DNA of 64,000 bases from Lepidodermella squamata. Taxonomy: Eukaryota; Gastrotricha. The notes under the pieces were generated by a model. That model worked only from the letters and a program-made list of their open reading frames with translations. It searched no databases and was not told where the DNA came from. The translations under genes were made by a program, and so were the position numbers. How positions within the stretch are numbered: position 1 is the stretch's first letter; each line of letters opens with the position of its first letter. Positions 55,188 through 62,069 of this stretch are shown here, piece by piece. The stretch spans positions 3,100,001-3,164,000 of the forward strand of contig JBLDXI010000029.1 of the NCBI GenBank assembly GCA_047495785.1, given 5' to 3'.

Positions 55188-56117
55188 TCAATTACTGGAA
55201 TAACAAGCTTCCCAGCCTGAGATACCGTAAGCTGTTGTTGTGAGACTCCTCGAATCACCTGCCGTACTTCCAAGCGCGAGACAACATGATGAAAATGTTT
55301 CGAATTGATAGATACCACCTTTCACAGCCTAATTTCAAGAATTATTCACGAAAAATCAGGAAATCAAAAGTTTTACCAAACGAGTGTAAATCTGGGCTGA
55401 CTTGTTATTCATGGCCGTGTGAGGCCAGCGAATGCAGTAACCCTGTGCGGAATCGTAAGTTTCGCCTGTTATCGAATACGGCCGCGGTGAAGCCGCCCCG
55501 ACACAGGCGTAAACCGGGGAAAAGTCTTGCGGTATAGGTTCGAATCTGATATTTGAAGCGAACGATGTTGTAGAGGCGCAGCAAAGATCGAACGACGTGA
55601 AAGCTGGTGACAGCTGGCATTGAGCCAATTAGTTTCAAAGCCAAATGCGATCAATTTCAAGACTAACCGGAACTTTTGATCCGCCAGTTAAGACTTCGCA
55701 GCTAACATCAGGATTAGCTAGGCAGTATTTAACGACTTGCGTGAAATCAAAACCTCCTTGAGTGGGGATCTGGCAGAGATTAAACGACTTCTATATTGAA
55801 GTAAATAATCAGAAAAATTCATCGAAAATGCATTCGCCTCTCACCGGTACTTGGCATGTTTGACCCCCTGTACATGGATTAGCTGATGACAGGCAGCTTT
55901 TTGATGTATCCCGGCACGGATTCGTGGTTGGGACACAGCTTTTAGATTTGTCCATGCATAGATTATCCACGGATACGTACACCATGGTGCCGGGTGGTTG
56001 CGTGAATGGTACAAATGTCGAGGTATCTCTTCCAGTTGGGGCGCAAGCATTATTGCCTTTGACTAGTGATGACATTGCAGTAAGAACAAAGATTAACCAA
56101 GCTCGTAATTTCGCCAT
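55188..56117 (-). CDS. Cysteine-rich secreted family, member 5
   Basis: 257-residue distant relative of the genes at 17.7-39.6 kb. Exons 56117-55845, 55790-55668, 55613-55377, 55328-55188, phase 0, coding total 774, with the same four-exon plan. Signal peptide MAKLRAWLIFVLTAMSSLVKG. N region: CAPTGRDTSTFVPF, then CMDKSKSC, CRDTSKSC, CTGGQTC. Core: NLCQIPTQGG, VVKYC, DVSC, FDLCCAST, YACVGAA, YCIRWPHTA, SSCCLALG and the final ACY. Every core cysteine of the other members is kept although most other residues differ, which defines the family signature. It is on the opposite strand, outside the duplicated block, and has its own promoter with RFX-like half sites. Function unknown. Confidence 0.85.
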
Positions 56118-56194
56118 TCCACATCTAAATTCTAGCAATTTAGCTGAAATTTGATCATTTTGTTACGGAAAGGGGTGAGAAAAATGTTGTTACG

Positions 56195-56280
56195 CATTAC
56201 GCAATCCATAGCAACGGTTGCTAGGTATTTCTCACGCAACCGGATTAGCATATGGTAACGCTATGGTAACGCGCCGGTGT
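56195..56280. promoter_or_regulatory. Cluster of RFX/X-box-like half sites
   Basis: Upstream of the minus-strand gene starting at 56117 are CCATAGCAAC, GGTTGCTAGG and two copies of ATGGTAACG(C) within 80 bases. These resemble half sites (GTTGCCATGG or its complement) of RFX-family factors. No single full palindrome is present. Confidence 0.35.
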
Positions 56281-56703
56281 ATCATCTATCATATTTTCTG
56301 TTCATTTCAGTGAAATGAAGTAAAAATGGCCAAATTCAGTCTGAATAGCCAGGATGACAGATATAAAAGCTAGCATGTCAATAGTAATATTAACGCGATA
56401 GAATATGAAACAAGATAATGGCTACACTGCTTAAAAACGATGCTCACATGCCAATACTTGCATGTTAGGATGCTTTTGAAATGGTCAGTTACTTGAGAAT
56501 ACACTTTTTATCGCTACAAGCGACCAAGAAACGACACATAATTTAGCCTTTATTTTTAAACTTCGTTCTTACCCTTAATCTCAAGGTTCCTCATTGTTTG
56601 TGCAACTATTTGATGATTTGATTATCGATTATTTCTACGATTACATAGAAGGAACAATTTGCAATTGAAGTATTCTTGTTTTATTTGTCCAAATGTTGCA
56701 AGA
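56281..56703. other. Intergenic, nothing recognised
   Basis: Spacer between the promoter region of the cysteine-rich gene and the 3' end of the eight-TM gene. Confidence 0.4.
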
Positions 56704-57657
56704 TTAATGCAGGCTGCGATGTGCATACAATTTAGCTGCAACATCGAAAATCCACAGAACAAATTCAGCCCCGAGCAGGGCTAAACATTCTAGCTTGAAC
56801 TTGAAATTTCTCATCTCAGTAAAGTACAACAAAGCCAAGCTACAGAGAATCACTGAAAAATCGACCCCGTGAATAAGGACGTCCAGAATCGTTCCAACGT
56901 TATACAGCTTGTCCTTGGGCAACATCATTAGCGTGAAGAAAAAATGGCTCGAGAGAATGAAGATAGCTGGAATCAGTAAAATCGTTGTCACTGAATTCTT
57001 ATCTTTACTTACGCAGGTCAATGAATGTTCGCCGATTTCGTAAGCTAACAGCATTAGAATCACTGTCAACGTCAAACTGGCTCGAACAGCTTTCAAGCTC
57101 TGTTCGATACTTCTATAGCAGGAGAATTTCGATGGATTGATGAGTGAACTGGATCCGATTTCCAAGACTGAGGATTCAGCTGAAGGTTTGAATCGGAAAT
57201 TCGCCAATTGAACGATTTCAATGATGAAAAGAACGCCTGAGATCACAATAGCCGTGATAAGCAAAGGTTCCTTTCTACCAAAGTCGAAATTGGCCAGAGT
57301 GTAGTTTTCAGCGTAAAGTCCGGCAAGTAAAATCAAAGAGAAAACAATTTGTGTTCCAATGACGTTTGCAACTTTCCCAGCAGATTTATACGTCCATTTC
57401 AGGGCCATTACATAAGCGTAACCGGCATATGCCAGAATAGGGGCAAGTGTTGAAGCACTGGCCCACAGTAGGTGTAGCAAGACCTCGACATCTCTCGCAT
57501 TGCAGCCCTTCTTAAGTAATTCGAACATAACGAGGCTTACTAGAACGAAGTTTGAGTAGCTCAGGATGCATCGACCGGCGTTGAGGCAGACCGCGGCGAT
57601 CGAAAAGCGGTACCTTTTGTAGGAATAAGAGATGGTTTCTGAAAGAGGCTGGTCCAT
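56704..57657 (-). CDS. Eight-TM membrane protein, family member 3
   Basis: Single-exon gene, 317 residues, paralogue of the genes at 41.7 and 46.2 kb. N-terminus MDQPLSETISYSYKRYRF, then helices near AVCLNAGRCILSYSNFVLVSL, LWASASTLAPILAYAGYAYV, TQIVFSLILLAGLYA, ITAIVISGVLFIIEIVQLAN, ASLTLTVILMLLAYEIG, LIPAIFILSSHFFFTLMML, VDFSVILCSLALLYF and LALLGAEFVLWIFDVAAKL. Conserved landmarks are KRYR before TM1, EIVQ in TM4, LPKDKLY after TM6 and W.FD in TM8. Unknown function; topology predicts an even number of helices, with both ends on the same side. Confidence 0.8.
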   Translation of the reverse strand: MDQPLSETISYSYKRYRFSIAAVCLNAGRCILSYSNFVLVSLVMFELLKKGCNARDVEVLLHLLWASASTLAPILAYAGYAYVMALKWTYKSAGKVANVIGTQIVFSLILLAGLYAENYTLANFDFGRKEPLLITAIVISGVLFIIEIVQLANFRFKPSAESSVLEIGSSSLINPSKFSCYRSIEQSLKAVRASLTLTVILMLLAYEIGEHSLTCVSKDKNSVTTILLIPAIFILSSHFFFTLMMLPKDKLYNVGTILDVLIHGVDFSVILCSLALLYFTEMRNFKFKLECLALLGAEFVLWIFDVAAKLYAHRSLH

Positions 57658-58057
57658 TTTCTGAGCCTCGAAATGTGTTCCAACTCGCGAAATAGTATTT
57701 ACACTAGAGTGAGAGTTGCAAAGTTGAGATGTTGGAGTTATCTCTGTGAAATGTGTGCCATTTTTCGAATTTTATTACCTGTCTTTACTCAGCACAGATT
57801 CTACCATCTCGGGAGCTTGCGATGGGCCGCACTCTCACATAAAGTTACATATTCTGCTTTCCATCCAAATGGTTCCTTTGAATTGAGCATACCTTTACCG
57901 TACAAGACTTTCACAATGGAGAATGGAAGAAAAATGTAAAGAAATTTGTAAAGAATGTAACTTATTCGGAAATGTTTATGGCTAATAGCCAAAAAAGCTA
58001 AATAAGGCTACGGGAACGAGATTATTAGCAAGAGCATTTTGAGAAAAGCTATATATG
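57658..58057. other. Intergenic, nothing recognised
   Basis: Upstream region of the eight-TM gene. Open frames on both strands at 57673-57992 overlap and have no family resemblance. Confidence 0.4.
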
Positions 58058-58089
58058 TAACCCTAACCCCTAACCCATAACCCTAACCA
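58058..58089. repeat. Interstitial telomere-like repeat (CCCTAA)
   Basis: TAACCCTAACCCCTAACCCATAACCC and neighbouring units give about five degenerate CCCTAA repeats. This is the C-rich strand of TTAGGG, the common animal telomere unit, and not TTAGGC. Too short to be a chromosome end. Confidence 0.7.
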
Positions 58090-59761
58090 TGAAAGTTAAA
58101 TTTACCTGAACCTTACACTTTTTCCCTTCAATGACTTCAAATGCCTTGCAATGTATGTTCCAAATTCCAAATAGATCCGTCCTTCTTAGCCTGACCTCAA
58201 ATAAAGAGCGATCTCAAATATAAGACGGGGCTTTGACTCGGGTAGAAAAGAAGAACAGGCCCAACAATTCAGGCAGTACGATATATTTTATTCATAGCGT
58301 TATTCCACAGTTAGAGTATGCATTTTATTTCTTATTCGAATACATAGCGCAGCCTGTTTTTCCTACAAAGGTGGGATTTATTTTACGCAAATTTTTGTTA
58401 ATCAAGTCGCTGTTAATTCTTAAAAATAATGTTATCTCATCAAAATAGTTATCGGAAAAATAAAATAAGAGTAACGCGACCTTGACTAGCCGTTGCCATG
58501 GTAACGGGCGACGCCGCCGTAAAAATTTCTCGTTTTCGAGGTTCAACCAGCAACCCAAGGTCTGAACTCGGGTTTTGATGCATTTTAATGCCGATTTTTC
58601 TTTGCAGCAGTCGGAGATGTGCTTATTCTACCTGCTTGACACTTCAACCCAGGTTACTGAAGGTTCTAAAATGGAACTAGCAGGTTCCAGCGATGTATTA
58701 CAAACGTCCGATTTCGTGATTGCGGGTTACGAATTCTTCGATTTTCGATGCTTATAATTTTTCGTAAGTATTTAATTGCTCTTGGCTAATTTTCGATGAT
58801 TTATACCGCTGCAACCTTGAAATCGTCGCTGAAGCTATGAATTTAGCATGATGGGCGGCGGTTTTCCTATAATTTAACATTACCTCTATTTTTCTCTTAT
58901 GACCACAATTTTCATAAAATCGAAAACTTTGATAGCACATCTATTTAATAGTTTCGTGAGGTTATCAGTTACTTATTTTACGCTACGAATTCCTGCAACT
59001 ATTGGACGCGAAGTTGATGACTAAGTAAGTTTTCTGTCTTTATTGCAATAGACAGTCTACAAATAATAAATTAATTTAAATTATCACGTTCTTTCGAGCC
59101 AGAAATCTAAAACTTGATAATAAGATGTCTTTTAACTAAGCAAGTTGTCTACTAGTTAGAATAACCAAAAAATAATCATCAAAATGTCTTTTTTAAGAGG
59201 ATATTTCAAAGTAGAAAAAGTCTAGAAATTGGCGGCTTTTCAAGAAGAAAACATGATAGCGTGAATGAGCATCATCACTAGTACTAGTTAGTGATGTTTA
59301 TTCAAGAATTCCGAAACTTTGCCAAAAAATTCCGAAGTGAGGGTCGAGAGCTCGAAATTGAATTTTTTAGTGGAAAGCCAGAAAGCCAGAAAAGTCACTT
59401 TGAGCTCGCTAATCCCTCAGAGTGAATCACAGTAGAAGGAATTCCACGCTTCTGGCCTGTCCAGAAGCTTAGAACCCCTACTACTGTTAAGGTGGATATA
59501 GATGACCTGATAATCCGAATTAAATTAAATTGAAATTCAAGTGGCACAGCGTAAATGGGCGGACAAGGACCCAAGCCCTCCGCCCTAACGGATCATTTTT
59601 GGGGTTGAATCTGCCTGCTCTGATGATGATCCTGTGATCTGTCTCGAAATGGCGGTGTTTAGATCAATTTTTCTCTTTAAGCGAAAAATTCTGCTAAAGC
59701 AAAAGTTCTCTCAAAGCGATATTGCTCTTGAACCGAAAGTGGAACGACAGATTCATACATC
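58090..59761. other. Intergenic with X-box; no gene seen
   Basis: No ORF with family resemblance. Short features: the X-box described separately at 58492, and a near-perfect palindrome CATCACTAGTACTAGTTAGTG near 59272. The minus frame at 58752-58940 has no support. Confidence 0.4.
58492..58505. promoter_or_regulatory. Perfect X-box palindrome (RFX site)
   Basis: GTTGCCATGGTAAC matches the consensus for RFX transcription factors (GTTNCCATGGNAAC), including the symmetrical half sites. In animals such sites mark promoters of ciliary genes. I find no ciliary gene adjacent; the next plus-strand gene starts at 60407 and the nearest minus-strand gene start is 57657. Confidence 0.6.
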
Positions 59762-60239
59762 TTATTTTATTGCAATGTAAAGAAGGGTCAAACAGAGTGA
59801 TAGCGCTGGTTTGATCATACTGCTACGAGGGCCGCCGTTCTTTTTGCTTGCCCAACTAGGACCGCAGTCCAAAGTTTCGGTGTTGCAAAAGTCAGCACAA
59901 CACTGGCAATAAGTTCCGGAACCATTCATTGTCAAATTAAGATAACTGACTCCCGAAGAGCAAGGCGGACTGTTCTTGTCAACGCAAGTGTATTGAACGA
60001 AGCCTGCGTTGCCTCCTTCGAACGAATAGGCCACTTTCTAATAAAGGGAAGATGAACAATTTCAAGCATGATGCAGCCATACATACCACACATTGAATGC
60101 AGCCGGTGGATGATCCTATCCCTGCCTGCTGCGTTCCTGTCAATGTTGAGTAGTAGCTCCCCTTAAAGTTTTGGAATCCCTGATAGCAGTTCAAAGCATG
60201 AATGATGGGCAACTGAGTGAGAATAAGAAATAACAGCAT
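59762..60239 (-). CDS. Ly6-like GPI-anchored protein (minus)
   Basis: Small surface protein, 142 residues. Exons 60239-60087 and 60037-59762, intron 49 bases, coding total 429. Signal peptide MLLFLILTQLPIIHA; then a mature domain starting LNCYQGF with ten cysteines, ending with the CCADFCN box typical of Ly6/uPAR three-finger domains. The C-terminal tail (SSMIKPALSLCLTLLYIAIK) looks like a GPI-attachment signal. It is divergently paired with the gene at 60407; the two ATGs are 168 bases apart, so they probably share a promoter. Ligand unknown. Confidence 0.85.
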
Positions 60240-60406
60240 TTTTGCAGTTGAACGTAGACTGATAATAAACAGATGGCATAACGCTGTGGCTTGATGCGTC
60301 GTTGCCTGGCTACAGTCTCCCAGTCGCTATGGGGAAAATCGATTTGCAGCTGCTCTCACCACGAACGCCGTCAGTGCGATAGCTTGGTACATTTATTGTC
60401 GTTGAC
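60240..60406. promoter_or_regulatory. Bidirectional promoter between two Ly6-like genes
   Basis: Only 167 bases separate the two start codons, on opposite strands. A GTTGCCTGGCTAC at 60301-60313 resembles an RFX X-box with one base missing from the centre. No strong TATA box in either direction. Confidence 0.5.
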
Positions 60407-60981
60407 ATGATCCCATCGATTCTATATTTTCTAACATCTCTCAATGCGGTCTTTTGTAAGTTATTAACAGCATCAGTTTTTCTGCTGACAGAATCAGTTG
60501 CATAGGCTTGTCATGCTACTCATATAGCAGTGTCAGTCCCGGGAGCACACTCGGAATAGCAAAAAGCGAGTGCGATGCTTGCTGGGCTTTTCAAAGTGTT
60601 ACGACCGACTGTGACACCACATCAGCCACGAGAGTTGACCTTTTCATGCAATGTGCATGTCGAGCTGGATCCACTACCTGTACAGGTGTGAGACTCAAAC
60701 AAGATCAGTTTTGTGGATTCCAAAACTTGACGACAAATACGTGCTGGGGAGCTGTGAAGGAATGCGTTTGTTGCTCAAATAAATGCAATCATGAGGATTT
60801 CTGTATTCCACCAACCGATAAAAAGTTTTACCTTCTTACGACACCTCAAAGCGATACTACGTCACAGTCCAGTCGACGTAACAGCTCTAACGCTTTGAAA
60901 TTCAGATTCGTCGCCGCAATAATTCCAGCTATGATCCTGATCTCTCTTCATTCAAATTCAATTAAACAAATAATTTCCTGA
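60407..60981 (+). CDS. Ly6-like GPI-anchored protein (plus)
   Basis: Second Ly6/uPAR-type protein, 174 residues. Exons 60407-60455 and 60506-60981 (phase 1), coding total 525. Signal peptide MIPSILYFLTSLNAVFC; the domain begins LSCYSYSS and ends CVCCSNKCN, the Ly6 CC....CN box, with three-finger cysteines in between (SECDACWAF, MQCACRAGSTTC). The tail has a Ser-rich omega-site region followed by a hydrophobic end (FVAAIIPAMILISL), fitting GPI anchoring. Divergent partner of the minus-strand gene; sequence identity between the two is low outside the cysteines. Confidence 0.82.
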
Positions 60982-61044
60982 ATAGGTTTATTCTTGATAA
61001 AAGATTTCCGTCTCCATAAGCCTATTCACAAAAGTTGAAAAAAT

Positions 61045-61170
61045 AAAAAAGTTGAGACGCCAGTTGGAATCGAACCAGTTACTTTATTCGCACATGCAAC
61101 AACAAATTTGAAAAAATAAAAAACTTGTGACGCGAGATGGAGTCGAACCGCATCCTTTATAAGCATTATA
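61045..61170 (-). repeat. Tandem tRNA-derived B-box units (SINE-like)
   Basis: On the minus strand two units of about 64 bases each contain GGTTCGATTCC or GGTTCGACTCC (the Pol III B box and T-loop of a tRNA), then AACTGGCGTC or ATCTCGCGTC, then CAA.TTTTTTATTTTTTCAA. The tandem 3' half-tRNA plus tail arrangement looks like SINE debris rather than working tRNA genes; no A box precedes them at the right distance. Confidence 0.5.
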
Positions 61171-61194
61171 AGAAAGCGCATTTTTGTGTTAACA

Positions 61195-61260
61195 CCGTGG
61201 CGTAGTGGATAAAGTGTCTGCCCTAGCAGACAGGCCGTACCTAGGCCTTAAACGGGGAGT
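61195..61260 (+). ncRNA. tRNA-like head, possible SINE or Pol III transcript
   Basis: ACCGTGGCGTAGTGGATAAA resembles a tRNA 5' part with an A box (TGGCGTAGTGG), followed by a GTCTGCCCTAGCAGAC hairpin that could be an anticodon-like stem-loop. No B box follows at tRNA distance, so a functional tRNA is unlikely. It could head the roughly 350-base unidentified segment up to 61550. Confidence 0.3.
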
Positions 61261-61574
61261 GATGCCGCTAACGTGTTTGCCCAGGCGGTTAAACTGAGCA
61301 ACGTCCTGGTACCGACGTAAAAAGGTCCCGTCCAAAGACGTAAAACTAAAACGACCTTGGTAGCGTCGAAAAACCTATCACGACATTTGTGAGGTCGTTA
61401 AAACTTCTATGTTAGGGAGATGAGCAACCAGTTCTCCACTGCGGTGAAAACTGCATGTTTTAAACTGGAAGGAAAGTCGTAGAAGACCTTCAGGCATCAC
61501 GGGGCGGAGACTTTTGCTTTCGCAATTTTTACTTACAGCATTATATAAAGTAATAAAAAGTATATAGGTTGGGC

Positions 61575-61640
61575 CTCGTCCCGTAGCTCAGTGGTTCACG
61601 CACTGGGCTTTCCGTTTTGAGGGTCGGGTTCGAGTCCACA
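61575..61640 (+). ncRNA. Degenerate tRNA-like sequence
   Basis: CCGTAGCTCAGTGGTTCACG carries a good A box and GGGTTCGAGTCC a good B box at tRNA-like distance. The acceptor and anticodon stems do not pair well, so I read it as a tRNA relic or tRNA-derived SINE head. It is followed directly by a pyrimidine tract. Confidence 0.45.
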
Positions 61641-61651
61641 CTGAAACAGAG

Positions 61652-61752
61652 AATTTTTCTTTCTTTTCTTCTCTTTCTTCTTCTTTCTCTTTCTCTTTCT
61701 TCTTCTTCTTTCTCTTTCTCTTTCTTCTTCTTTCTCTTCTTTTCTTTCTTTA
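61652..61752. repeat. Polypyrimidine (TTTCTTC) tract
   Basis: About 100 bases of almost pure T and C on the plus strand, built from TTTCTTTC and TTCTTC units. It could form triplex DNA; the translated open frame through it is meaningless. Confidence 0.9.
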
Positions 61753-61754
61753 GA

Positions 61755-62042
61755 TTAAAACTTTTGCTTTTTCATTATCCAACTTCCACGATCCGTACTT
61801 TCAATAATATGACTGCTCAGAAGCGAATTAGATTGTCGAATTTCGCCCACTTCACGAGAATTCAAACAGTAAAAGTCATTTATGATATTCAGTAATATAT
61901 TATTCTCCTCGGTGAAATCGAACACCCAGCCGTAGCAATTATCCATGTACATATCCAATTTCGATAAATAGAACTGAAGGCTTTTGAGTTCCTGAGGGCT
62001 TTTGGGGTACTTGATCATTTGCTCCATTTCAGCTATTTTCAC
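61755..62042 (-). CDS. Small ORF beside the DNA polymerase gene
   Basis: 95 codons on the same strand as the polymerase, starting 27 bases after its stop: MKIAEMEQMIKYPKSPQELK..., rich in Glu, Asn and Ile, with predicted helix. If the polymerase belongs to a Polinton/Maverick this could be one of its small genes. No family is recognised; confidence rests on position and composition. Confidence 0.4.
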   Translation of the reverse strand: MKIAEMEQMIKYPKSPQELKSLQFYLSKLDMYMDNCYGWVFDFTEENNILLNIINDFYCLNSREVGEIRQSNSLLSSHIIESTDRGSWIMKKQKF

Positions 62043-62069
62043 CTTATCTTATAAGCCTCACTGCTTTAA

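Noticed and set aside
61575-61640. Functional tRNA gene
   Set aside because: A and B boxes are good, but the acceptor and anticodon stems do not pair convincingly.
61617-61895. Open frame through the pyrimidine tract
   Set aside because: Translation is a Phe/Leu/Ser run from simple repeat sequence with no biological sense.
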